A stretch of DNA of 64,000 nt from Owenia fusiformis (taxonomy: Eukaryota; Annelida; Polychaeta; Sabellida; Oweniidae). The notes under the pieces were generated by a model that was not told the DNA's origin, ran no database searches, and saw nothing but the letters and a program-made list of their open reading frames with translations. The position numbers and the translations under genes were made by a program. Below, piece after piece: positions 12,168 to 24,156 of this stretch (the first letter of the stretch is position 1; each line of letters starts with the position of its first letter). The stretch spans positions 52,159,885 to 52,223,884 of the forward strand of contig CAIIXF020000001.1 of NCBI GenBank assembly GCA_903813345.2. Direction: 5' to 3'.

Positions 12168-14100
12168 AAAGGAGGAGGGAAGTTAGCGCAACAGATTTTG
12201 GACAGTCATATGATTTTGGCCATTTCCTGGGGATTTAAACAGGTGCATATGTTAGGCGAATACATTACCTCCAGGAAAATCACTTCTAGAGATGATAAAA
12301 TAATTTCGACTTTGAGACAGGGTAGATGCAAACAACCCACCCATATGTTTTTTCTGAAATTTTTTCCTGATTTTCAACCCCTTCCATCCTTGCTTTTTAA
12401 TTGTTCTTGCATCATTATGTTGCGTTTTGACACACAGTTAATCCCTTAAATGGAATAAATGATTCCTTTTAGATATAGTGGAAAACAATATTTCCCATGT
12501 TATTTTCAGCTTTCAACTAAGTTTGGTCACCCATAATCACGATGCCCATGTCAAGCAGCGTGCCTAATAGGCACGCAGTTTGAAACTCTGACAAACTACG
12601 CGCATATTTCAAAATGTGAGACGGGGAGGACACGACTCCCAAAAAGAGCCAAAATACGAAAAATACAAGGTAAGTCTCGTTCTAAAGATAGTACCATTCT
12701 GTGAAGATGAACTTAATTTACTCATAGTACTCAATGTTTTTCCCGATGTAAACCTAGTTATCTCAATATAAGGGTCTTAAGTAACTTCTGTGTTCAAAAT
12801 TTACAGTGTAAAGTTATATCTATGTCTTTTTATCGTCATTTGCCGTTTATTCAGCCATTGTGTCTGTGTATGCTAGAATATATAGGATCACTCCATCTGA
12901 TTAAATCAGCAAAGTTTGTGTTCAAAACGATAATACGCCATAAACGTGATTTAAACAAACTGCGCGCCTATATTCACATGTATTTCCCAAACTGCTTGCC
13001 TATCCAAGCTTGTTTTGTATCATTAGAAAACATAAGCGCCATATACAAGGCTCATATGTGTCTAATAGTAGAACCCCATAATTGAAACACTATGAGAGTC
13101 CATCCACCAAGATGGTGATCTGAAAATAAAAGTTTTTTTTGTTCCCAACTTAATTGTCACGTCTATTATACATTTTGACTTTCAATATGAAAATCTCATA
13201 AAATCTGACAATAAAGCAAAAATTCCAAAGCTACATGAAAAACACCTACACTTGCCTCTGTAGAAATTCCAATGATAATATGTAGTTTTAATAGTGTATG
13301 CGCACAGTTTGTAATTTCTGGCTAAAATAGGCACGCAGTTTGTGATTTATATCTTTTTAATCTCCTGATTATCTGTTTTATCTCGAAATATTTTGAATTA
13401 TACATGATAAATGTGTAAGGAATTAAATATAAAACGAGTCTAAAGTATTTGTCATTTATGTTTAAAGTGCTAGATCGATTTACGTATAAATTCCCGTTAA
13501 ATCAGTGACGAAAATGCCATTAATCTGCTTATGTTTTAAAACTTAGATTCATTTGCACATAGTTTTTGCTAGTATTTGCAAGATTCGTATATTCGCCACA
13601 GAATGAACGCGTTGAACAAGAAAACAATGCAGGATAAATGTCTTTAAATTACGTTTCAAAATACAGACTCCAACTTAAATGATGCAATGTTCTTAGGCAC
13701 GCAGTTTGTGATCGAAACAAACTGCGCGCCTAAGTAGGCGCGCAGCTTGACATGGGCACCGTGATAATGGGTATCTTTAAAACCCTTGAATGAATCACTT
13801 ATTCCTTTAAAGGGCTTAACTGTGTGTCAAAACGCAACATATTGATGCAAGAAAAATTAAAAAAGCAGGAACGGAAGGGGTCGAAAATTAGGAAAACATT
13901 TCAGAAAAACATGTGGGTGGGTTGTTTTCATCTACCCTGTTTCAAAGTCGAAATTATTTTATCGTCTCTGGAAGTGATTTTCCTAAAGGTAATGCATTGG
14001 CCTAACATATGCAATTGTTTAAATCCTCAGAAAATGGCCAAAATCCAACATATGACTGTCCAAAATATGTTGATTTCCCTCCTCCTTTCAAATTTCTCTA
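12168..14100. repeat. Foldback with about 310-bp arms, split by copy B
   Basis: The left arm (about 12168-12478) is the diverged reverse complement of the right arm (about 13786-14100). Shared blocks include AAAGGAGGAGGGAA, TTTTGGACAGTCATATG, GGGTAGATG and GCGTTTTGACACACAGTTAA. Frames at 12198-12449 and 13824-14261 lie in the arms and look incidental. Copy B lies in the loop; without it the loop would be only about 100 nt. Confidence 0.8.
12538..13763. mobile_element. CACGRTG-ended DNA transposon, copy B
   Basis: The left end CACGATGCCCATGTCAAGC and the right-end complement CACGGTGCCCATGTCAAGC are flanked by the 5-bp duplication ATAAT (12533-12537 and 13764-13768). The 1226-bp element has about nine AAACTGCGYGCCTA-like motifs on both strands, at both termini and internally (about 12957, 12989, 13328, 13694, 13718). 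Its 5' part matches copy A and its 3' part matches copy C. No credible transposase frame was found, so it is best read as a non-autonomous derivative. Confidence 0.9.
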
Positions 14101-14739
14101 AATGGACAGTCACATGTTACACATATTTGGGATTAGTTATCAGGTGCAAAATACACGTACTATCAAACTTATCAAACAACAATTTTGATATTTTGAACGT
14201 AATCCCACGTCACACCGTAACATTACGCCAATGCACCCTTTCCAATGAACATGGGTTCTAATTGTGCACACAAAAGATAATACTCTTTTACTTATCCTAG
14301 TTTTGCATGTTAGTTATATTCTTTTTGAAATTAGAGGCAACCAAGAATTTCAGAAAAGCCTACGTTTCCTTCGATTAGGGTAAAACTTCGGGTGACTGTC
14401 AACCCTTTCTCTTCAAATCCGCCAAAAGATATACTATTATATTTTCAAAATTTTGGAAACGATTGCAGAGTTGAATCTCCAGCAAAAACAGGCCTATGAC
14501 TCTCTCGCTTATTAAAAAAAGGTAAAAGCAAACAAAAATGTGAACGTTTCTGACCCACTCTGTAGTAATGTAACTAGTAATTCTTTTAATTTGGAGATTC
14601 CTTATTACAATATACGAAAATGAACGAACCGACATAGATAACTTCGAAGGACGTGATACAAAGAATAAATAACTTACTGTGATTAAATGTTTCATAGACT
14701 TTCGAAACATTTTAGAACACAAGATATTTACATGAAAAT
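14101..14739. other. No feature recognised
   Basis: AT-rich DNA. The minus-strand frame at 14399-14722 shows no recognisable domain. Confidence 0.35.
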
Positions 14740-15255
14740 GTCACCACCTGCAAATGGTTTCAAAAGGCTAGCAATTGTTACAGATACAGTTACAGGTCAA
14801 ACAAAGGTCAAAACTGAAATCTAAAGTCAGATTTGAACTTCTGAGAACTTATAAGATGACTTTGAAAAAAGATTGGTCAATTTGAAGCAAGTGGAAAAAG
14901 ACCTTTTTTACCTTGAGAAGGTCATTGAATCTCAAATCTAAAGCCAAATGTGAACTTCCGAGAACTTGAAGATGATTATGAAAAATTGGTCAATTTGAAG
15001 CGAGTTTAGAAAATACCTTTTTGAATTGTCTGACCTTGAGAAGATCTTCGAAGGTCAAATCTCAAATCTTAAGGCAGATTTGAATTTCTGAGAACTTGTA
15101 AATGATTTTGAAAAAGATTTTAAGTCAGTCTAAACAGTATCTGGTTGTTGGAAGTTGAACGCCTTTAGTTACAGACACAGACCGCCAATTGCCGACCAAC
15201 GTCACAAAAAAGTAACAATATGTCACCAATTTTGGTGGTGACATAATAAAGTTAA
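14740..15255. repeat. About 120-bp tandem repeat with TGTCACCACC flanks
   Basis: Three units start near 14818, 14935 and 15064 with CTAAAGYCARATKTGAA followed by TCTGAGAACTT. ATGTCACCACC at about 14738 and its complement GGTGGTGACAT at 15233-15243 flank the array. GTTACAGAYACAG occurs at both sides in opposite orientation. A related single end with TGTCACCACCTG and GTTACAGACACCGAC occurs at about 19022-19060. Confidence 0.6.
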
Positions 15256-15950
15256 AATTCGAAGTTATTTTATTCCTGTCTAAGTTGAAGTCAAAGAAAA
15301 TATTAGGATACATATCTATGTAACCAAATTATGAATAAATAAACGGTACCTGTTCAGAAAGATCACGTAGAATATATTTTTTCCAAATCTGTCTGAGCTG
15401 TCTTGTTCACTATCCACGTTCTACTCAAAATGCCAAGTGATTTGTGAAACTGCTCGCTACATATTTAAATCCATTGTGTCATTGAAAAAGGAGACTTGTA
15501 TAGGACTTTTACAAATGTAATACTTGTCTTCTAGATTGATTACCGAGTATTATTAGCCTAGTGATTAAATTGATGATTGCATCCTCACAAAAGTTCATCT
15601 GAAATTATACTAGTTTGTCTCCGCATCCAAAGACTCACTACTGTTTTATTTCTTTAGTCCTCCCAGTGGGAACTTAAGCGTTTGTACGTGGCACCGTGTC
15701 CGTAACGGTGCAACGTGAACTAAATTATATCCCACGATCTGAAAAACAGCTTAACAGCAGGTTCTAGATTATTAATCATTCCATTCCATGTATGATATAA
15801 GATCCATGGATCAGTGGTCCACTGTAAATTCAGTCTCCTCAAATGGCGCAACTTGCGCATCACATGTCTCTCTCCAATACATCAATAACACTCCATGCAA
15901 TATAACATCGAAGACTGGCTGGTGGCGGCCGAGTATATTTATTGGGTTCA
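15256..15950. other. No feature recognised
   Basis: AT-rich DNA. No gene or repeat was supported apart from the hairpin that starts at 15951. Confidence 0.35.
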
Positions 15951-16022
15951 ATGAACGAAATCTAGTTGAAAGCCCATGGTGCTATTATAGCAACCATGGG
16001 CTTTCAACTAGATTTCGTTCAT
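15951..16022. repeat. Near-perfect 72-nt hairpin
   Basis: The left arm, ATGAACGAAATCTAGTTGAA and onward through GCCCATGGTGCTA, pairs with the complementary right arm ending GATTTCGTTCAT. The stem is about 34 bp with a single bulged base near the tip and a loop of about three nt (TTA). No matching copy was seen elsewhere in the window. Confidence 0.9.
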
Positions 16023-17198
16023 ATATCATCTAGATAATGGATGAAATAAGCATTAAAAAACAACTCGAAACCACAAAAAAATCATTACTTATACGCACCT
16101 TTACAAAAACATTACTCATTTCAGATTTTAAATCCGTCTAAGTGCGTATCAGGTTTACGTTACTTGTTGATTGTAAAGATATACATTGAACGCTTATCAT
16201 ACGCATCAAAATTAGTGGAACATATTTAGCCTTTCCATGACATTGATTTATGGCTCATTCGGTCATTTTTGGATTTACAACACATCCAGTTTATTTTAAG
16301 AAACAATGTTTTTAATGTCAATGTACTCTGTATCGGGAAAATGAGACAAAATAAAGAAATCAGAATTCATATTAAATATCTTATATCTTATCTATTGAAC
16401 ATTCAATTACGAACAATTTACAAAAGTTCGTTTGCTTGTTTGCTTATGATTGCAGACCTCATTTCGAACCTTTATATTATCATTTATATAAGTACAAACA
16501 AACTTTATTAGAAAAAACTACTTATTATAAACAAAGCATGGAGATTCAAATTCATTTGGCACACGCGTATCAAAATTAAAAACGTATTAAAAAATTAAAC
16601 GTATTGCGCTCGTCAGATTAGATTATAATGCGTTCCTAAAAGCCCTCCATCTTGTGAGACAATTTCATTGAGATTGTCACGTTCATCCCAATTTGGTTCC
16701 CTTAAGAAGAATTGTTATCAATTTAAAAACGTTAATTGACTTCTAAAGTATTGCAAAACATTTCCATTAGTCACCTTGAATCAGTGTTTACGTCAGGCAG
16801 TAATCAGTAATGGAATGCAAAACTGTTTAATCTTGTAAAATTGACAAGGGTAATTCTAAAGAAATGATAGTTCACCGATTAATTCCGAAGATTTTTCACC
16901 AATCGTGTTGCACAATACACGCGATAACACAGGATACTCACCAGAGTAATGCAAAATGTTGACAAAAGATAGTGACATGCATGGTTTTAAAATAGAGTTA
17001 AAGACCTTTTATCTAAATCAATTTTTCATACTCATTATTTTACACTTATCAACATACCAAAGTGTCAATGTTATGTTTTTAAATGTCCATTCAGAGATGC
17101 AAACAGGAATATATGTACTTTTTGAAAAGTTATTGTTGTTTTGTTAACGCCTCCCCCCCTCCTTGCATCATGGGGCGATGTAGAAGGAGTAAAAATCA
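16023..17198. other. No feature recognised
   Basis: AT-rich spacer. Short frames (for example 16269-16511) are low-complexity and show no domain. Confidence 0.35.
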
Positions 17199-17200
17199 TA

Positions 17201-17697
17201 CAGGGTGAGCAAAAAACAAATCTGAATAACTCAGTCATCCAATATGGGGTTGATGTCATATTTGGCACATTGAATCTGAACAATGTTTCTTCATTCAACC
17301 AAGTTCCACTGGTCTATTTCAAATGGTTACGATCAATGGCCATTTTCCAAAACATGCTCAAAATGTCGGTGGTTGTCTTTGGAGGCAAATTGAACGCATC
17401 GGGTGACGTTTTCTGACTACACGCTCACAGATATCTTATGTAATGGCTCTCATTTCCCCTTTCATCTCTTGTTTAGACTCTCTGCTGCTGATGCTTCCTG
17501 GACTGTATACATTTATTTGAAATAGTCCCAAAGGCAAAATTCTGGGGTTTTATATTGGATGATTTCGTTATGTTTTGGCATTTGGAGCATGTTTTGTAGC
17601 TATCGTGACCATTGGCAAAAGATCAATGACAGACTAACACCCACATTGAATGACTGTGTTATTCATATTTTGGGGGTTACATTGTTTGGCGCACCCT
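17201..17697. mobile_element. Palindromic Tc1/mariner relic
   Basis: The left end CAGGGTGAGCAAAAAACA follows TA. The right end complement begins AGGGTGCGCCAAACA. The arms share TGAATAACWCAGTCATYCAAT. An outward-facing transposase terminus lies in each arm: HFEHVL on minus near 17350-17370 (its stop lost) and HLEHVL plus stop on plus near 17583-17600. This is the same layout as the elements at 4.5 and 43.8 kb, but the sequence is different. Confidence 0.65.
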
Positions 17698-18639
17698 TCA
17701 TCTCTTCTTATAAGGAGAACTGAACCCCAGAGTGTTGAATCATTTGTTGCGAAAAGAGATATCTCTCTTCTGCAACTCATTGTGTAAATAGATGTTGCTC
17801 ATCTTGGTCACTGAATATCTTGTTTCAATGTGGATGTTTTTGTCTTGGGATTGTCTGATTCATTCATTATCATCAAGCGGCAAGAGTCGGGGATTATGAC
17901 ATTGGCGCCAGAAAAGCCTGACCATGATCGAGCAATACCAACAATACAACAAAAAATTGTAAGAGACCGCGACAAACAAATACACTGGTTAAGTTAATAT
18001 TGATTAGACTGTTGGTATCGAGAAGACATAGAAGTAAATAACATATTTAATTAAAGATATAAATACCTGTATCATGGTAATAAAGTTAGTAATCGGGTAT
18101 TACAAGAAAAAGTAAAATAGATGACTAGATATATATATAATTTGACATGATTCTGGAATGCCAATTAGGCTATTTCTTGTTTCGTCAAGTTCATTGGGTG
18201 TTATGGAGACAGTAGATATGGTCAAAATTATTACTGTAGCATGAAGTAAACCAGGTGAGTGTCTTTCATTCATGGACCTTTTGATATCCCGTTCACACTT
18301 CATGAGAAGATTACAATATCTTACAATTTATATCTCCCTCCTACATATACTGGTACATCGAAGCTTCGTGTTATCGAGCCCATCTATTAATACCAAATTC
18401 TCCGTCCCGGCCTTGTTCCGCCATTTGCTCTACAGCGCAACGACTGATCGACGTACCAGATGAAATCTGTCCGCCATTACGTGATGCATATAGTGGAAGA
18501 TGTTTGTGTTAATGATGTGACCATGTGTTCCATATTCGCGAATTGGTATATTGGAGAGGAGCAGGCTATTCAGATTCGCATATAAATTCGTTTTGAAAGT
18601 AATTTTATATCATAAGCTTGTAAACACTTGTTATATTTT
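17698..18639. other. No feature recognised
   Basis: AT-rich DNA without a supportable gene. Frames near 18100-18463 lack domains. Confidence 0.35.
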
Positions 18640-18690
18640 TTTCAATTCAGTTCAATTTATTTATTTCATAATTCTTACATAATATACACT
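18640..18690 (-). repeat. Possible LINE 3' tail
   Basis: TTCAGTTCAATTTATTTATTTCAT reads on minus as an ATAAATAAATTGAACTGAA-type tail. A similar phrase, GTTCAGTTTATTTAT, occurs near 53337-53351. Only the tail-like motif supports this call. Confidence 0.3.
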
Positions 18691-19432
18691 ATAAAAACAA
18701 GCCGCTAGACACCCTAGTGGGTATATGTTGGGGTTTAACAGAAGTTTTTAAAATGATATCTAGACTACATATAAAAGAATTAAAGCACTTGATATAAAAT
18801 CTTTTTTATAAGAATCTTTCTTGATATCATACGCAAATTAGTATATAATTATATTCGGGATAAGTGTTTTGATAAGGTGACTCTTCAGACAATAGGCCTA
18901 TACCTTAATACAAGGATATGAGGCCCTTCAAAAACGATGAAACCCTTCAGAAACTGAGCTAATGTGACATTTGCATGATCTGTTGCTCAACGGGCTCTCA
19001 AAGACTGCTATAGACGCAAAATGTCACCACCTGATATCTGTTACAGACACCGACAACCGAATGCCGATCGAAAACCAACCGTCGAACGCCGAACACCGCC
19101 CACAAACAAATAAAAACAATAGTTTATTGCTGGCAATACGGGCAAATATAATCGCCCAGGAATATTTGTTTTGTTTACTCCCATGCCCAATGAAGGTGGG
19201 CAATACCTCCTGGGTATATCCCGTATATGTCACGGTGTACGAGTCGTAATTAATCCTAGAAGACAATCCCAGAAACCCCTCCTTGAAGAAACCCTATGTT
19301 CATTTATGTGCACTCATCTTTGTGCACTCATACATTGACATACAAGTACACACCAATGCCTTTTGTACGAATTGCGTACCACTCAGTCAAACACCCTGAA
19401 GTACTTTACACAAACAAGCAAATTAAGTATTG
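18691..19432. other. Repeat-derived spacer
   Basis: TGTCACCACCTG followed by TGTTACAGACACCGAC and GAACGCCGAACACCG at about 19022-19098 matches the repeat ends flanking the 14.8-kb array. A related complement lies near 41165-41225. Nothing gene-like was found. Confidence 0.4.
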
Positions 19433-19514
19433 CCTGAACCGGGGGTCGAACCCGGGACCTGTTGCGTATTGCGTAATTGGTACACACGCTACGCTCCCGC
19501 TGAGTTACACAGGT
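19433..19514 (-). repeat. tRNA-like sequence, probable SINE head
   Basis: On the minus strand CCTGTGTAACTCAGCGGGAG resembles a tRNA 5' end with an A box, and GGTCCCGGGTTCGACCCC is a near-ideal T arm with B box, closing with GGTTCAGG. The acceptor stem pairs only partly and the region between D arm and T arm is too long and irregular for a confident tRNA. It is either a tRNA pseudogene or, more likely, the Pol III promoter head of a SINE whose body would run toward lower coordinates. Confidence 0.6.
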
Positions 19515-19889
19515 GAACCCTAATTTGCCTCTCGTATCGAATCACAGATTTCGGTCATGAAGAACTTCTTCAGTATTGACGTCATACTGTAGAAGTTGCC
19601 CTAAGAAGTGCATCAAAAGCTGAAATTCTAAGAAAAAGGGTGGCGTTTGAATGTTTGATGCATATCTATTTCAAAGGGTTGTTTTTATCGCAGAAGTTCG
19701 CAAGGATTAATATCACTTAGAAACATGCGGAAATCCATTTCTTGGTTCAAAGATTTGCATCATAATCGTTGTATATCTCATGCATAGATATTCCCACCTG
19801 GAAACATACAATTTTGAATGAGTACATAATATCTTTTAGATAACACATCTTGTCTAATCCAAAAGATTCGTTTACTCCAAGTTTGCAAC

Positions 19890-20520
19890 TGTCATTTATT
19901 ACTTGACTCAGATTGGTAGCTCTTATGGTGACGGGTATTTCATACTCAGTAATAATTATCCTACCTCGTGTAAGAATAACTCTACCTAGCATCTCATATT
20001 TCAATACATTGATACGCGAATGGATAGCATTAGCCTCTTTGAGATGTGGTGTTGCCCCGCTACGTTTGGAAACGGGACGTTACGAACGACTGTCAATTCC
20101 ACAGAGACTGTGTTATTTTTGTGATTGAAAATGAACACTATTTTTTGTTAAAATGTCCGTTTTATTCTAGTATCAGAAACGATTTATTTTCCAAGGTTCA
20201 GAATAAAATTACAAACTTTCAAAGACTTACTGACGATGAGAAGTTCTATACCTTGATGTCAAGTTATGAGATTGCTGTCGATGTGGCAAAGGCCTGTGGC
20301 CAAATGTTTAAAAAAAGAGAACATAAACTGTACAGTTTATTTTGATGAATATCGTTTTATACATAGTGTCTTATAGGCCAAACACGGCCTGGGATAATAC
20401 TATTGATAATATAATACGTTTGAATTTGTTAACCATTTGTATTTTAGCTACTTGTTGTATTGATATACATGTATGCCCAGGACACTTTAATAAATTTTAT
20501 AATTACAAAAACAAAAAAAT
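19890..20520 (+). pseudogene. LINE 3' end with zinc-knuckle relic
   Basis: One frame gives LRCGVAPLRLETGRYERLS and then LCYFC. After a single-base frame break near 20120 a second frame gives ENEHYFLLKCPFYSSIRNDL and runs to a stop at 20343-20345. Together this is the C-x2-C...H-x4-C carboxy-terminal region typical of non-LTR retrotransposon polyproteins in invertebrates. An AATAAA near 20490 and an A-rich end near 20505-20518 mark the 3' terminus. Everything upstream of the knuckle is lost or unrecognisable. Confidence 0.75.
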
Positions 20521-20825
20521 ATGTTCCTTCCACACGAGACATATTTGTCAATATAATGAGTTGTTTAAATGATGTAGTTTGTGTGTATGTAATCAATTTT
20601 TAAAGGCCCTGTGTAAAGTTTAAACCACTGTAGTCTTCCCCAATGATATCGAAATGTGATATGTGAAACTTGTTTTTAAATTCAACTGGTGGTTTATCGA
20701 AAACTTCATGAAATAGCGTACGTTGAATTAAGGATATAGGTTGAAATAAGCGAAAAAGTATATTGAATATAAAACATATTGAAATGGACGAATGGTGAGT
20801 ATAACACAATAAAGTGTCTTGTTTA

Positions 20826-20965
20826 AGGATTTAAGCACTGAATTCAATGCTTTGTTTATAAAATATATCACAAACCAAGACCGAAGCTAGAAGTTAAAGA
20901 GGGAACAATCCACAAGTGATATATTATACAAACAAAGCATTGAATTAATCAAGTGCTTAAATTCT
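20826..20965. mobile_element. Small foldback MITE (GGATTTAAGCAC family), copy 2
   Basis: GGATTTAAGCACTGAATTCA with ATGCTTTGTTTATAAAATAT on the left faces the complementary ATATTATACAAACAAAGCAT and AAGTGCTTAAATTC on the right. The arms are about 50 bp around a 40-nt loop. It shares ends with 11683-11790. Confidence 0.7.
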
Positions 20966-22107
20966 TTTCCTACATGCCAAGATAGTTTTATAAAACGAAA
21001 CAGATTTCAACTGCAGACAGGTAGGCCATTTTGACATTTATATATAGGCTCTGAAAATTTTCAATCCAGTTTCCAGATATGACTGTTCCGAATGTGTACA
21101 TTCTCCCTCTGGATTTAGAATTAACATGTGCTATAAGAGATCGATTCTATCTTTAGAAATAAAACATTTAACTGGTTGAATATACAAGTAAACAGGACAG
21201 CCAACCTGAAATTATGAAATTGATGAACTCAATAAAAATATAATCTAAAATCACTCTAAAAATAGCCAAGCTCTCTGCTGTAATTTTAAGAATGCATATT
21301 ATTTGAAATACTGTCTTCTGATTGGCTGGAATGTATCATGCATTGCTGAAAAATATTTCATGTCTGCGCATGCATTCTTGAGCCTCGTGTTTTGAGATCA
21401 TGACCCTCATGAAAGGTTCCATTAATTTTGTACATTTATCGCGAGAAATCATTGTGAAGTGGAAAATGTTCGGTGGTGCTTCATTCCGTCGCATCGCTCG
21501 TAAATAGATATACCTCTGTATCTAAAGAAGCTATTGAAAAATTATTAACATTGTTTCTATAAATAATCAAAAATCCATCAACGATACTAGCAATATAAGC
21601 TTCATGTCAAGACCATGATATATGCCTTAATTATCTCAAGATTTTATCATTGTTTTATTCAATACCCTAAGTAGAACTTCATATGATAATAGTTGTATTC
21701 ATAACATAACGTCGCATTAATTTGTTTGAATCGGCATAAATAAAAGCAAAGTATTGCAAAGCTCAGATTTGTTGGAATATGAATCTCGCTGATTTATTGC
21801 TAGCGAAGTGTACAATTGTGGAAAATATAGTTTAAGGATGATATTATTGAATGTCATTGTCTTTCTCCAATATATAATTTCCCCAAGATGAATAGCTAAA
21901 CGATGACCACGTACTTATGACATCTAAGGAATTAACAAAACAGCAAAAATCTGAAAAACGTAGCAAGCCATTTTCCAGAATTTTGTATTATTTTAAACAT
22001 GCGAGAAACTTAAGCCAAATGTGAAATTATGCTTCTCTTTAGCGCTTCTGAGTCAAAAAACTTAAAGATTTCTTCTGTAAAACCTCTCCTGTCTCAGAAC
22101 TACTTCA
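20966..22107. other. No feature recognised
   Basis: AT-rich DNA. I found no gene, RNA or clear repeat between the MITE and the satellite. Confidence 0.35.
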
Positions 22108-22170
22108 CTACATGTCAGTCATACACCACATTAGGCTACATGTTAGTCATACACGAATGGAACCTTGACC
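22108..22170. repeat. Satellite fragment left of the LINE
   Basis: GTCAGTCATACACCA and GTTAGTCATACACGAATGGAA belong to the same 60-bp satellite that resumes at 24157. This shows the array existed before the LINE inserted. The last 15 bases are the 5' target duplication. Confidence 0.8.
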
Positions 22171-22225
22171 TTCGAATATAGTCAATTCTTTTCTATCCAG
22201 AACTTTCCATGCTTTACTCCCTAGT

Positions 22226-23123
22226 TTGAAGTGCAATTTTTCAGATCACATAGCTACAACTGAGGGTGAAAAAGCTGGGTGTTTCCTTAACTTTTTTTCT
22301 TCAAAATATCATAATTTAAACCAAGTGCATAACGATGCACATTTCCAAATAGAACTGGAATATCAATTGACCATTTATCTACCAATCCAGATGAAATTCT
22401 TCAAATAATCCAGTCCTTTGATCGCGATAAAGCCTGTGGTCTTGACAAAATTAATAACAGAATGACAAAAATAGCCCAGGAAGCATTATCCTTCCAGTTA
22501 TCAAAATTGTTTAACATGATTTTTGCATGTGGCCAATTTCCTAGTTGCTGGAAACTTGGAAACATTTCTCCAATTTATAAGAAGTCTGATAGATCTCAAG
22601 TTGAGAATTATAGACCGATTACTTTGCTAAGCACTTTTTCCAAAATTTTTGAAAAAGTTGTGCATAATCGCATTTTAACGCATCTACTGGAAAATAACCT
22701 TCTTTATCAATTTCAATCTGGATTTCTTCCAGGACACAACACTGAGCTACAACTTTTAGCAATAACTGACTATATCTTTAACGAAATGGAAAAAGGTAAC
22801 TGTGTTAATTCTGTTTATTTAGACGTGGCGTCTGCTTTTGATACTGTACCGCATAACTTACTCATTCACAAGATGAAATCATATTGAATTCAAGGTAAAT
22901 TAACCGACCTCTGCTCTTCTTACTTAGAAAATCGAAAAGTTTGTGTCACTGTAGATGATCACCCATCAAACATTTCTCCTGACCACTTCATAAACTCCGG
23001 TGTGCCTCGGGGGTCCATAATCGGACCCCTGATGTTTCTGATATACATAAATGACCTCCCTGACACTCTGACCTCGAAAACTTTTATCTATGCAGATGAT
23101 ATAAGATATATCTTGAAATAATG
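22226..23123 (+). pseudogene. LINE reverse transcriptase relic
   Basis: The first frame (to about 22370) gives EKAGCFLNFFSSKYH. After a frameshift the second gives FDRDKACGLDKINNRM, ENYRPITLLSTFSKIFEKV, QSGFLPGHNTELQLL and VYLDVASAFDTVPHNLL, the standard RT blocks up to the first catalytic Asp. A TGA at 22885-22887 interrupts it. The same frame continues with SGVPRGSIIGPLMFLIYIND and the catalytic YADD box near 23090. The stop lies where these proteins usually have Gly, consistent with a point mutation. Confidence 0.88.
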
Positions 23124-23999
23124 TATAATTCATATTTGGCGTCTCATTTTGACTATTGTAGCTCCATTTACGGATCGTCATCCTTGGCGGCCTTGTCAAA
23201 GCTTGATAAAATCCACTACCAAGCTGCTGTTATATGTGTTATGTGTGGGGTTCTGCATGGCTCTAACACCTTAAAAACGTTAAAATGTTTACAGTGGAAA
23301 TCGCTTACTGACAAAAGACACGAAAAAAATCTAAGACTGATGTTCAAAATTGTAAGAAAGGAAGTGCCTTATTATGTCCATAGTCTTTTTGACCAACATC
23401 GAAACCAAGCAACTAGAATTTTAAGACACTCTTTACCCTTTTCCTGCCCAAGAAATATTACAATGAGACTCTCCAAAGCACCAGTTTTAAAACTTATAAA
23501 TGACTAAGCCAGACTTTTCGTGAAATTCAAACCATTTCTAGATTCAAAAGCTCTATTAAACAGATAGTTATTCCTATTTCAAACTTCATACCAACTACAA
23601 AACTAAATTTAAGTAGAACCAACGAAAAACTGCTAAATAGGCTTCGAGTTGATTTTGCCCTTAAAGACCATTTCTTTACTCATAATTTTACTGGAATAAT
23701 TGACAACAAATGCCTATGTGGCTCTACTGAAGACACAAAGCATTTCATTCTAACCTGCCCTCGCCATACCCATGAACGTAATAAAATGATGACTGCACTT
23801 CGTGAACATAATTTATTGTTTGATACTCAACTTATTTCTAGTAAGACAGAACAGGTCAAATACTTAATTTATGAAAATGAACTCACTATTGATTCTCAGA
23901 AAATCCTGATAGATATAGTGATGCAATTTGTACAGGCCTGTTATAAGTTTCCATCAAATCAATGTTATTCTCATTTGTATTTTGTGACAACCCCCCCCC
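23121..23999 (+). pseudogene. LINE C-terminal region with CCHC knuckle
   Basis: The frame 23121-23507 gives ASHFDYCSSIYGSSSLAALS and KRHEKNLRLMFKIVRKEVPYY, typical of the region after the RT thumb. It joins YADD almost directly, so roughly a hundred residues normally between them are missing. A second frame then gives KCLCGSTEDTKHFILTCPRH, a C-x-C...H-x4-C knuckle. A poly-C run near 23992 ends the coding region. Confidence 0.8.
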
Positions 24000-24156
24000 C
24001 CCTCCCTCCCAACCTCTCACATTACCAATAAACCATCTATGATTACTGTAATTAATCCTCTATTGTAATTTAAACTACCTAGAATGCCTATGGTGATTGG
24101 TATTAGATATTTTGTGTATTTTTTGATTATGAAGGAAATAAATAATATGCTAAAAA

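Larger units (their letters stand above)
22171..24156 (+). mobile_element. 5'-truncated CR1/L2-like LINE with 15-bp target duplication
   Basis: The element is flanked by an identical 15-bp duplication, AATGGAACCTTGACC, at 22156-22170 and 24157-24171, taken from the satellite. It contains in order a pre-RT segment, reverse transcriptase motifs, a thumb/C-terminal region, a CCHC knuckle, an AATAAA at about 24138 and a short A tail. It lacks the 5' end and endonuclease, as expected for 5' truncation during target-primed reverse transcription. Two frame breaks, a premature stop and an internal deletion make it dead. Confidence 0.9.

Noticed and set aside
13824-14261. 145-codon basic frame
   Set aside because: Lies in one arm of a foldback whose other arm does not encode the same protein; basic start is A-rich composition.
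19433-19514. Functional tRNA gene
   Set aside because: B box and T arm are good, but acceptor pairing is poor and the anticodon region is irregular; SINE head or pseudogene fits better.
23121-23507. Independent host gene of 128 codons
   Set aside because: Its motifs and position directly after YADD show it is the C-terminal part of the same LINE, brought close by an internal deletion.
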